Source: Streptomyces xanthochromogenes (GTDB taxonomy: Bacteria > Actinomycetota > Actinomycetes > Streptomycetales > Streptomycetaceae). From it: a DNA stretch of 64,000 bases. The stretch lies in the NCBI RefSeq assembly GCF_014650455.1, contig NZ_BMUZ01000021.1:21997-85996 (forward strand). The letters are read 5' to 3'. The notes under the pieces were generated by a model, which saw only the letters and a program-made list of their open reading frames with translations, did not search any database and was not told the DNA's origin. The position numbers and the translations under genes are program-made. Positions 42,852 to 50,309 of the stretch are shown in pieces. How positions within the stretch are numbered: the first letter of the stretch is position 1; every line of letters begins with the position of its first letter.

Positions 42852-43913
42852 CTAGCCGAACTGCTGCTCCAGGTCCTTCAGTTTGCGCTCCAATGAGTCG
42901 AGCCGGGGCAACGCCTGGGTGTCGTCCTCGGCGGTGAGGTCCACGGTCCTGGCCGGCGTGGACTCAGCGGTCCCGACGGCCTGGAGGGAGGGCCGGTTGC
43001 GCAGGGGCAGCTGTCCTGGCTCTGCTATGGCCGGCTCCGCGACAGCTTTGGGCTGCGCGGAGCCCGGGCCAGGACCGATGCCCTGGACGTCGACCTGGCG
43101 GCCGCCGCCCCTGCCGCGTCCCCAGGAGCGGTTCTGCCGACTGAGCGCCTTGAAGTGCGCCCGGTCCAGCTTCTCCTGGTCGCGCCTGCGGAGCTTGTTC
43201 TCCTCCTTGGTGCGTTTGTCCTCGCGGACCTCGTCGACCGCCTCGTCCAGGGTGCGCACGTTCTCCAGGAGCATCAGCGACCAGGCGCCGAAGGTCTCCC
43301 GGGGAGCGCGCAGCCACCGCACGATCCGGATCTGCGGCAGCGGACGCGGCACCAGACCCTGCTCACGCAGGGCGGCCCGGCGGGTCTGCTTCAGCGCGCG
43401 GTCGAAGAGCACCGCGGCCGAGAGCGACATCCCCGCGAAGAACTGCGGGGCACCCGCGTGGGCCATGCCGCGCGGCGCGTGCACCCAGTTGAACCAGGCG
43501 GCGGCGCCCGCGAACGTCCACACGAGCAGCCGCGAGCCGAGCGCCGCGTCACCGTGGCTGGCCTCGCGCACCGCGAGCACGGAACAGAACATGGCCGCGC
43601 CGTCGAGGCCGAACGGCACGAGGTACTCCCAGCCGTCCGTCAGGTTCAGGTTCTGCCGGCCGAAGCCGACCAGACCGTGGAAGGAGAGCGCCGCGGCCAC
43701 CGCCGCGCAGCAGAACAGGAGCACATAGGAAGCGGTGCCGTACACCGCCTCCTTCCTTCTGCGGCGCTCCTCGCTGCGCTCCCAGGAGTCGTCCCCGGCG
43801 GCGTTGTCAGCGGTGCGCTTGCCGCGCGCGAGCACTACCAGAGCCACAACGACCCCCACGATCATCACGCCGCCCGGAAGCAGCCAGTCCAGCGATATGT
43901 CGGTCAGTCGCAT
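42852..43913 (-). CDS. DUF2637 membrane protein (Spd-like)
   Basis: A 353-residue protein with an N-terminal membrane segment (VMIVGVVVALVVLA), then a block of about three more (YVLLFCCAAVAAALSF, LDGAAMFCSVLA, FAGAAAWFNW) forming the DUF2637 domain, known from plasmid spread (Spd) proteins and chromosomal actinobacterial homologs. The C-terminal 170 residues are hydrophilic, with a basic stretch and a terminal coiled coil (LDSLERKLKDLEQQFG). Its role is unknown; no conjugation genes are near. The ATG at 43913 starts the first membrane segment. Confidence 0.85.
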   Translation of the reverse strand: MRLTDISLDWLLPGGVMIVGVVVALVVLARGKRTADNAAGDDSWERSEERRRRKEAVYGTASYVLLFCCAAVAAALSFHGLVGFGRQNLNLTDGWEYLVPFGLDGAAMFCSVLAVREASHGDAALGSRLLVWTFAGAAAWFNWVHAPRGMAHAGAPQFFAGMSLSAAVLFDRALKQTRRAALREQGLVPRPLPQIRIVRWLRAPRETFGAWSLMLLENVRTLDEAVDEVREDKRTKEENKLRRRDQEKLDRAHFKALSRQNRSWGRGRGGGRQVDVQGIGPGPGSAQPKAVAEPAIAEPGQLPLRNRPSLQAVGTAESTPARTVDLTAEDDTQALPRLDSLERKLKDLEQQFG

Positions 43914-44106
43914 GCGGTGTCCCTTGCATCGCGTAGGGCGTATCGGCCGCCATACTGCTCCAGCCGCGCGAGGCGGCAGGGGGTTTCGGGGCAAGAGGAC
44001 GCCAACGGAGTGCGAGGGCAGCCGGATAGGGGGCGATCGCTCGAACTGCCGTGCCCGGCGCGCGAGTTGGGTTCGACTGGCGCTCACCCGTATGGGTGGC
44101 ATGGAG

Positions 44107-44943
44107 TCAGGATGCGGCGCTGAGCCTCTGCACGCGGTCGGCGTCGCAGGTGCGCGGACAGGTGACGCAGGTGTCGTCGGGCCGCACCGTGTAGAAGAAG
44201 CAGCAGCTCGCCCGGTCCCGGGTGGGCAGGCGCCGCCCGTCGGGCGCGGTCAGCTCGCGGAAGCCGGGGGTGCCGACGTACGGCTTCGCCGTGCCGGGGA
44301 GCAGCGCGTCCAGCTCGGTCATCGCGCGGGACTCCTCGCCGAGCAGCGCGCCGACGTACCAGAGGCCCTCGACGATCTCGTCCGTCGCCATGCCCCACAG
44401 CGCCCGCCGGCCGCGCCGCATGCGCGGCCCGAAGCCTTCGAGCACCGGCCCGAGGTGCTCGGCCACCGCGTCCCGCACCTCGCCGCGCAGGGCCTCCTCG
44501 TCGGCCACGACGCGGGCGCCGGGGAGTTCGGCGGCCGGGTCGTCCGGCAGGCAGGCGAACTCCCTTGTGCGGAGGGCGATTTGGCCGCTGCTGCGCTGGA
44601 AGGCGACATCGGCAACCGGGACGCGCGGCACCCGGCGGTGCAGGAACCACGGCACCGTCACCAGCAGGCAGGCGGGCCAGGCATAGCGGTGGAAGCCGAA
44701 CGAGGCGATGACGTCGGGGCGGGCCTGGTGCCCGTAGTCCCGTACGACCTGGGCGTTGTCCCAGGCGAGGAAGGCGTCCAGGGCGGTTCCGCCGGCCGCG
44801 AGCTGCGCCGCGCCGACCCAGCCCGCACCGCTCGGCAGCTGCTCCGCCGCCGTCAGCTCCCTGATCCCCAGGCCGGAGTACGCCTCGGCGAGCCGGGCAT
44901 AGGAGGGGGTGACGGGGCTGGGCAGCAAGGTCGAGACGGTCAT
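44107..44943 (-). CDS. FhuF-like (2Fe-2S) ferric siderophore reductase
   Basis: A 278-residue protein of the siderophore-iron reductase group. The C-terminus has CC-x10-C-x2-C (SCCFFYTVRPDDTCVTC), the unusual [2Fe-2S] ligand motif of FhuF. The preceding domain is like IucA/FhuF (YAWPACLLVTVPWFLHRRVP). It would release iron by reducing ferric siderophores in the cytoplasm. A clear iron box lies 27-45 bp upstream of the ATG at 44943, so it should be induced by iron starvation through a DmdR/IdeR repressor. Confidence 0.9.
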   Translation of the reverse strand: MTVSTLLPSPVTPSYARLAEAYSGLGIRELTAAEQLPSGAGWVGAAQLAAGGTALDAFLAWDNAQVVRDYGHQARPDVIASFGFHRYAWPACLLVTVPWFLHRRVPRVPVADVAFQRSSGQIALRTREFACLPDDPAAELPGARVVADEEALRGEVRDAVAEHLGPVLEGFGPRMRRGRRALWGMATDEIVEGLWYVGALLGEESRAMTELDALLPGTAKPYVGTPGFRELTAPDGRRLPTRDRASCCFFYTVRPDDTCVTCPRTCDADRVQRLSAAS

Positions 44944-44969
44944 GCGGGACCACCGAATCACGATCGTTG

Positions 44970-44988
44970 ACAGGTAAGGCTTACCTTA
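44970..44988 (-). promoter_or_regulatory. Iron box (DmdR1/IdeR type)
   Basis: ACAGGTAAGGCTTACCTTA is a near-palindrome matching the actinobacterial iron box TTAGGTTAGGCTAACCTAA at 13 of 19 positions (minus-strand reading). It sits in the gap between the FhuF-like gene and the divergent GntR gene and could affect both. Confidence 0.8.
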
Positions 44989-45065
44989 TCCGATGTCGCC
45001 GATGTTTGAACTCGCGCTTTGTCCGCCTATGGTCTGTGGGGGCAGTGGAGCCGTAGGAGGCCGGG

Positions 45066-45866
45066 GTGGAGCAGGGCAGAGGGCGCGGGGCGACCGTGCC
45101 TCCGTATGGGTCACCCAGGGTTCCCGGCCAGGCCCGGGCCGTCGAGCCGCTCTCCGGCGCAGCGGACGAGGACGCGCGCGGCGAGCACACCCACTGCGAG
45201 CCCCCGGCTCCCCGCACCGTCGGGTCCCCGGCCCCCCGTACCGCCGTTCACCGCCACTCCGTGCGCGGCCAGATACTGGCCGCCCTGCGCACCGCCCTGG
45301 TCGACGGCGAGCTCGTGCCCGGCGAGGTGTACTCCGCGCCCGCGCTCGGTGAGCGGTTCGGGGTGTCCGCGACCCCCGTGCGCGAGGCGATGCAGCAGCT
45401 CAGCATCGAGGGCGCCGTCGAGGTCGTGCCCAACCGGGGCTTCAGGGTCACCGAGCGGAGCCCGCGCGAACTCGCCGAGCTCGCCGAGGTGCGGGCCATG
45501 ATCGAGGTGCCGGTGATGCTGCGCCTCGCCCGTACCGTCCCGGCGGCCCGCTGGGCCGAGCTGCGCCCGCTCGCCGAGGCCACCACCGAAGCAGCCGCGA
45601 CCGGCGACCGGGCGGGCTACGCCGAGTGCGACCGCGCCTTCCACCGGGCGGTCCTCGCACTGGCCGGAAACCAGCAACTGGTGCAGGTGGCCGATGACTT
45701 GCACCGCCGCGCGCAGTGGCCGCTGACCGCGGCGCCGGTCGCCCGCCGCGGCGACCTGGTCGCCGACGCCGCCGAACACCTGGCCCTCCTGGACGCCCTG
45801 TGCGCCCAGAACCTGCCGGTCGTCCAGTCGCTGGTACGGGAACACTTCACGGGCTCGACGCTCTGA
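45066..45866 (+). CDS. GntR family transcriptional regulator (FadR/FCD subfamily)
   Basis: A 266-residue regulator. An extended Pro/Ala-rich N-terminus of about 60 residues precedes the winged HTH (about 65-125: SAPALGERFGVSATPVREAM, VVPNRGFRVTE), then the all-helical FCD ligand domain with the metal-binding Asp/His pattern (ECDRAFHRAVLALAGN, HLALLDALCAQN). The GTG at 45066 has AGGAGG six bases upstream. Its ligand, probably a carboxylate, is unknown. It is divergent from the iron reductase gene. Confidence 0.88.
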   Translation: MEQGRGRGATVPPYGSPRVPGQARAVEPLSGAADEDARGEHTHCEPPAPRTVGSPAPRTAVHRHSVRGQILAALRTALVDGELVPGEVYSAPALGERFGVSATPVREAMQQLSIEGAVEVVPNRGFRVTERSPRELAELAEVRAMIEVPVMLRLARTVPAARWAELRPLAEATTEAAATGDRAGYAECDRAFHRAVLALAGNQQLVQVADDLHRRAQWPLTAAPVARRGDLVADAAEHLALLDALCAQNLPVVQSLVREHFTGSTL

Positions 45867-45965
45867 CGTTCCGCCCGGGGCGAGCGCCGGGAGCGGGGAG
45901 GGCGGCTGCCGGGGCGGCCCGGCTCGGGCCGAAATGCCGTGCGGGGCAAGCCGGGTGACGGTCCG

Positions 45966-46739
45966 TCACATCGCGGCAGGGTGTGGGGGAGTCGCCCCCA
46001 GATGGGCCGCGAGCCAGGTCGGAACGCCGAGCAGGCGCACCAGGCGGGCCGCCTCCGTGCGCAGCCGGGTCGAGACGGGCTCTTCCTCGGTGTCGGCGAG
46101 CGCGGCGAGCGCGGGGGCCGTGCCGATGAGGTAGCCGAGCTCCTCGCGGATGCGCAGGGACTCGGTGAAGCCGTGCCGCGCCTCCGTCAACTCCCCGTCA
46201 CGCAGGGCGAGTCCGGCCAGATGGCGCCAGGTGAACGAGAGCAGCAGGGTGTCCCCGTGGGCGGCGGCGCCCTCGTGGGCGCGGCGGTAGGCGGAGCGGG
46301 CGGCCTGGGGCGCGTCGGCCACGTTCTCGGCGAGCAGCCCGCGCCGGAAGTCGAGCAGCGCCCGGCCGCGGCCGGCCGGTTCGATCAGGGCGGCGGCCCG
46401 GCCGAATGCCGAGCGTGCCTCGTCCGCCCGGTCGCGCACCCCGAACAGGGTCGAGGCGTAGGCGAGATAGCCGCGCTCGCAGGCGGCGGCGCCGCGCTCC
46501 TCGTCGCTGCGGGCTATGGCCTCGGCGCCCCGCAGTGCTTCGTCGGCCTCCGCCCAGCCGGTCTCGGTGTACACACAGCGCTCGGTGAGCAGCGCGGTGC
46601 GCTGAAGGGCGCCGGCCGGTACTCCCGCGTGCGGTTCGAGCAGGGCCGCGGCGTCGGTCCAGCAGCCGCGCGAGCGCAACCGCCATATCGCCGTCTGGAG
46701 CGGATCCCCGTCATCTGCAGTCGTTCCGGAACCAGACAT
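45966..46739 (-). CDS. Helical-repeat (TPR-like) protein of unknown function
   Basis: A 257-residue Ala/Arg/Glu-rich protein whose helices recur with TPR-like spacing (AACERGYLAYASTLFG, ARSAYRRAHEGAAAHG, ARHGFTESLRIREELG). No catalytic motif or signal is seen. It is probably cytoplasmic and used for protein binding. The ATG at 46739 is chosen; upstream in-frame codons look non-coding. It lies convergent with the GntR gene and downstream of the PucR gene on the same strand, with a gap of 141 bp. Confidence 0.75.
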   Translation of the reverse strand: MSGSGTTADDGDPLQTAIWRLRSRGCWTDAAALLEPHAGVPAGALQRTALLTERCVYTETGWAEADEALRGAEAIARSDEERGAAACERGYLAYASTLFGVRDRADEARSAFGRAAALIEPAGRGRALLDFRRGLLAENVADAPQAARSAYRRAHEGAAAHGDTLLLSFTWRHLAGLALRDGELTEARHGFTESLRIREELGYLIGTAPALAALADTEEEPVSTRLRTEAARLVRLLGVPTWLAAHLGATPPHPAAM

Positions 46740-46880
46740 GGCGGTGTACGCCACGTTGCCCTCCCCGAGCGCGCCATCGAGCTGCTGAGTAGATCCGCAT
46801 CTCAGCACGGAATGGCACGCCGGGCCAAGGGGGGTGCGTGAATGAGTTCACAATCGTCCGACACTGGCCGGGAACGACTG

Positions 46881-48551
46881 TCAGCTCATCCGAAGCGCCA
46901 GGAAGAAGTCCAGCTTGTCCTCCAGACGGGACAGGTCACGGGCCGTCAACTGCTCGATCCTGCCCACCCGGTAGCGCAGCGTGTTGACGTGCAGATGCAG
47001 TCGTGTGGCGCACCGGGTCCACGAGCCGTCGCAGTCCAGGAAGGCCTCCAGGGTCGGGATGAGCTCGGCCCGGTGGCGCCGGTCGTAGTCGCGCAGCGGG
47101 TCGAGCAGCCGGGCCGTGAAGGCGCGCCGCACATCGTCCGGCACGAACGGGAGCAGCAGCACGTGCGAGGCCAGCTCGTGGTGGCCGGCCGCGCACACCC
47201 GGCCGGGGCGGGCGGCGGCGACCCGGCGGGCGTGCCGGGCCTCCTCCAGGGCGCCGCGCAGGCCCTCGGCGGAGTGCACCGCCGCGCTGACCCCCAGGGT
47301 CAGGCGGCCGTCGTCGGCGAGGCCCGCCGCGAGCGGCGCGCGCACCGCGGTCAGCAGCGCGTCGGCGTGCAGACCGCCCTCGGCACCCTCGGCCGTGGCC
47401 GCGGACAGCGGGACCAGTGCGATCGCCTCGTCGCCGGCGTGGGCCACCGCGATCCGGTCCGAGGACTCGGCGCCGACCACCGCCGGGTCGACCAGGATCT
47501 CCTCCAGGAGCGACTGGGCGACCGGGCCGCCCGCGATCTCGGCACCCGAGTCGCGCTCCCAGTCCACCCGGGCCACCACGACCTGCCAGTGCGGCGCCGA
47601 GCCGAGGCCGGGCAGCAGCACGGGGGCCGCGACCCGCAGCCGGGCCGCGATCTCGGCGGGCGCGGCGCCGGTCTGCACGAGTTCGAGTACTTCCTGGGCG
47701 AGCCGGCGGCGCACCGTGCGGGCCGCGTCGCGCCGGTCGCGCTCGACCGCGATCAGCTGGGTCACGCCCTGGAGGAGGTCGAGCCGGGCGGCCGGCCAGT
47801 CGCTCGCGTCGGCCTCGACGGCCAGCAGCCAGTCCGAAAGCACCGTCTCGCGCACATCGCGGGCGGCGGGCGCGGCGCCCCGGCCGTTGTTGCGGATGGG
47901 GAACAGCGAGTAGGTGACCCCGTCCACGGTGGCCCGGTGCGGGCCGCGCCGCCCGGTGCGCGTGGCGCCCAGGTGCTCGGCGGCCAGCGCGGCGCCGACC
48001 GCGGGGGTCAGGGCGTCGCCGGCGCCCGCGATCTGGCGGCCGGTGGGCGAAAGCACCCAGGCCCGCAGGTCGAGGTCGGAGCCGAGCAGGTCGAGGACCA
48101 CCTCGGGGCCGCCACCGGCCGGGCCGGACGTCATCAGGCGGCGGTGACGGTCCACGACCGCCGCGAGGTCGCCCGCCCGCTCGCCCGAGACCTGGCGTAC
48201 GACGTGCTCGGTGATGGTTGCGAACGCGACCGACTCGTTCACCGCGAACAGCGGGAGCCGATGGCGAGAACAAGCCAAAACAAGATCGTCGGGAATGGCG
48301 CCCAGCTCCGCCTCGCCCGCCGCCAGACCCGCCACGCCCGCGCTCGCGAGGATGCGTACGAATGGCTCGGAATCTTCGGCGTCCCGGCGCCAGGCGAGGC
48401 CCGTCAGGACGAGCTCGCCGCCCGCCAGATAGCGACTCGGATCCCGTAGGTCCGTAGTCATCACACCCCGCACCGTGCGGTCCAGCTCGTCCTCGCCGCC
48501 GAGCAGCCGCAGCCCCAGCGCGTCGGTTTCCAGAAGTGCGCGCAGCCGCAT
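46881..48551 (-). CDS. PucR family transcriptional regulator
   Basis: A 556-residue PucR-type activator. The N-terminal PucR ligand domain (about 1-125: LLETDALGLRLLGGED, RYLAGGELVLTGL) is followed by a GGDEF-like domain in the middle and a C-terminal HTH (LEAFLDCDGSWTRCATRLHL, VNTLRYRVGRIE). It is divergent from the xanthine dehydrogenase genes and almost certainly regulates purine catabolism in response to allantoin or purines, as B. subtilis PucR does. ATG 48551 fits the family start; MKEL at 48665 is an alternative. Confidence 0.9.
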   Translation of the reverse strand: MRLRALLETDALGLRLLGGEDELDRTVRGVMTTDLRDPSRYLAGGELVLTGLAWRRDAEDSEPFVRILASAGVAGLAAGEAELGAIPDDLVLACSRHRLPLFAVNESVAFATITEHVVRQVSGERAGDLAAVVDRHRRLMTSGPAGGGPEVVLDLLGSDLDLRAWVLSPTGRQIAGAGDALTPAVGAALAAEHLGATRTGRRGPHRATVDGVTYSLFPIRNNGRGAAPAARDVRETVLSDWLLAVEADASDWPAARLDLLQGVTQLIAVERDRRDAARTVRRRLAQEVLELVQTGAAPAEIAARLRVAAPVLLPGLGSAPHWQVVVARVDWERDSGAEIAGGPVAQSLLEEILVDPAVVGAESSDRIAVAHAGDEAIALVPLSAATAEGAEGGLHADALLTAVRAPLAAGLADDGRLTLGVSAAVHSAEGLRGALEEARHARRVAAARPGRVCAAGHHELASHVLLLPFVPDDVRRAFTARLLDPLRDYDRRHRAELIPTLEAFLDCDGSWTRCATRLHLHVNTLRYRVGRIEQLTARDLSRLEDKLDFFLALRMS

Positions 48552-48697
48552 CGCGTGTCGCCGCCGATCTGTCTTGATGTTGCCGTTGGAAAGCGGTGAG
48601 GTAACGGAGCACCGCCTTTCATACGAATCTACAAGACGTGAGCGGAGACCAGCCAACTCCTTCATGGTTTCGGTGACTGCACCCGAGGGATCGGGAC

Positions 48698-48726
48698 TTG
48701 TGTACTGATTCCACACCGCGTTAACA
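48698..48726 (+). promoter_or_regulatory. Candidate promoter of the xanthine dehydrogenase operon
   Basis: TTGTGT (48698-48703) and TTAACA (48721-48726) are separated by exactly 17 bp, in the 263-bp gap between pucR and the first xdh gene. A TGTG-CACA-like symmetry in the spacer could bind PucR. Confidence 0.5.
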
Positions 48727-48814
48727 GCACATGAACGACTGAGATGTCGAGGGCCTGCCGTCCCCGGGACCCGCGCGAACGACCCCGAATTTGAGAATCG
48801 GAAGAGAGCCACTC

Positions 48815-49711
48815 ATGGACTTCCTTCGCCCCGCCAGCTGGGAGGAGGCGCTCGCCGCCAAGGCAGAGCACCCCACAGCTGTGCCTATTGCGGGTGGCAC
48901 CGATGTGATGGTCGAGATCAACTTCGACCACCGGCGGCCCGAGTACCTCCTGGACCTGAACCGCATCAGCGAGCTGGCTCAGTGGGAGGTAGGGGCGGAC
49001 AGCGTCCGGCTTGGCCCCTCCGTCCCGTACACCAAGATCATGGAGAACCTGCGGACGGAGCTGCCGGGCCTCGCGCTCGCCTCGCACACCGTCGCCTCCC
49101 CGCAGATCCGCAACCGCGGCGGTGTCGGCGGCAACCTCGGCTGTGCCTCGCCGGCCGGTGACGCCCACCCGTCCCTGCTGTCCTCCGGCGCCGACGTCGA
49201 GGTCGAGTCCCAGGCGCGCGGCGTCCGGCTCATCCCCATCGACGAGTTCTACAAGGGCGTCAAGCGCAACGCCCTGGAGGCGGACGAGCTGATCAAGGCC
49301 GTCCACATCCCCAAGGCGGACGGCCCTCAGCAGTTCTCCAAGGTCGGCACCCGCAACGCCATGGTCATCGCGGTCTGCGCGTTCGGCCTGGCCCTGCACC
49401 CCGAGACCCGCACGGTCCGTACCGGCATCGGCTCGGCGGCCCCGACCCCCATCCGGGCGAAGGCGGCCGAGGAATTCCTGAACGCGGCGCTCGAAGAGGG
49501 CGGCTTCTGGGACAACGGAAAGATCATCACCCCGTCGATCGCGAAGCAGTTCGCCCAGCTCGCCTCGGGTGCGTGCAACCCGATCGACGACGTCCGCGGC
49601 ACCGCGAACTACCGCCGTCACGCCGTGGGCGTCATGGCCCGTCGCACGCTGATGTGGACCTGGGAGTCGTACCGCGGCGACAACGGCCGCACCCTTGAAG
49701 GAGCTGCATAA
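48815..49711 (+). CDS. Xanthine dehydrogenase FAD-binding subunit
   Basis: A 298-residue CO dehydrogenase/xanthine dehydrogenase medium subunit that binds FAD and passes electrons to NAD. FAD motifs are PIAGGTDVM near 24-32 and TVASPQIRNRGGVGGNLGCA near 93-112. The CO_deh_flav C-terminal domain follows. The ATG at 48815 has GGAAGAG upstream. It is the first gene of a three-subunit operon, with the next gene two bases after its stop. Cytoplasmic. Confidence 0.94.
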   Translation: MDFLRPASWEEALAAKAEHPTAVPIAGGTDVMVEINFDHRRPEYLLDLNRISELAQWEVGADSVRLGPSVPYTKIMENLRTELPGLALASHTVASPQIRNRGGVGGNLGCASPAGDAHPSLLSSGADVEVESQARGVRLIPIDEFYKGVKRNALEADELIKAVHIPKADGPQQFSKVGTRNAMVIAVCAFGLALHPETRTVRTGIGSAAPTPIRAKAAEEFLNAALEEGGFWDNGKIITPSIAKQFAQLASGACNPIDDVRGTANYRRHAVGVMARRTLMWTWESYRGDNGRTLEGAA

Positions 49712-49713
49712 CC

Positions 49714-50307
49714 ATGCGCGTGAATTTCACGGTCAATGGCCGTAAGCAGGAGGCCGACGACGTGTGGGAGGGCGAGAGCCTCCTCTACGTCCTGCGCGAG
49801 CGCATGGGCCTTCCGGGTTCGAAGAACGCCTGCGAGCAGGGCGAGTGCGGTTCCTGCACGGTCCGCCTCGACGGTGTACCCGTGTGTTCCTGCCTGGTCG
49901 CGGCCGGTCAGGTCGAGGGCCGCGAGGTCGTCACCGTGGAGGGCCTGGCCGACTACGCTGCTCACCGCACCGACGCCCACCCCGGCGGCGGCTGCGCCTC
50001 CGGCGCCTGCGGCACCTCGGTCGACGCCGCCAAGCGCTGGCAGGCGAAGCCGCAGGACGGGCAGACTGGAGAAGCGGGCGGGCTCTCCCCGATCCAGCAG
50101 GCCTTCATCGACGCCGGCGCCGTGCAGTGCGGTTTCTGCACCCCGGGTCTCCTGGTCGCCGCCGACGAGCTCCTGGAGCGCAACGCCGAGCCGTCCGACG
50201 CGGACATCCGCGAGGCGCTCTCGGGCAACCTGTGCCGCTGCACCGGCTACGAGAAGATCCTCGACGCGGTCCGCCTCGCGGCCGCCCGTCAGGAAGAGGC
50301 GGTCTGA
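49714..50307 (+). CDS. Xanthine dehydrogenase 2Fe-2S subunit
   Basis: A 197-residue iron-sulfur subunit. The plant-type cluster uses Cys40, Cys45, Cys48 and Cys60; the second cluster uses QCGFC and NLCRC near 137-140 and 171-173. An insertion of about 40 residues between the two domains carries two extra cysteines (GGCASGACG), which are not usual ligands. It relays electrons from the molybdenum centre to FAD. The ATG at 49714 lies two bases after the FAD subunit stop, indicating coupling. Confidence 0.94.
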   Translation: MRVNFTVNGRKQEADDVWEGESLLYVLRERMGLPGSKNACEQGECGSCTVRLDGVPVCSCLVAAGQVEGREVVTVEGLADYAAHRTDAHPGGGCASGACGTSVDAAKRWQAKPQDGQTGEAGGLSPIQQAFIDAGAVQCGFCTPGLLVAADELLERNAEPSDADIREALSGNLCRCTGYEKILDAVRLAAARQEEAV

Positions 50308-50309
50308 TC

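Noticed and set aside
42852..43913. Conjugative element suggested by the Spd-like DUF2637 protein
   Set aside because: No Tra, replication or integrase gene lies nearby, and chromosomal DUF2637 genes are common in Streptomyces.
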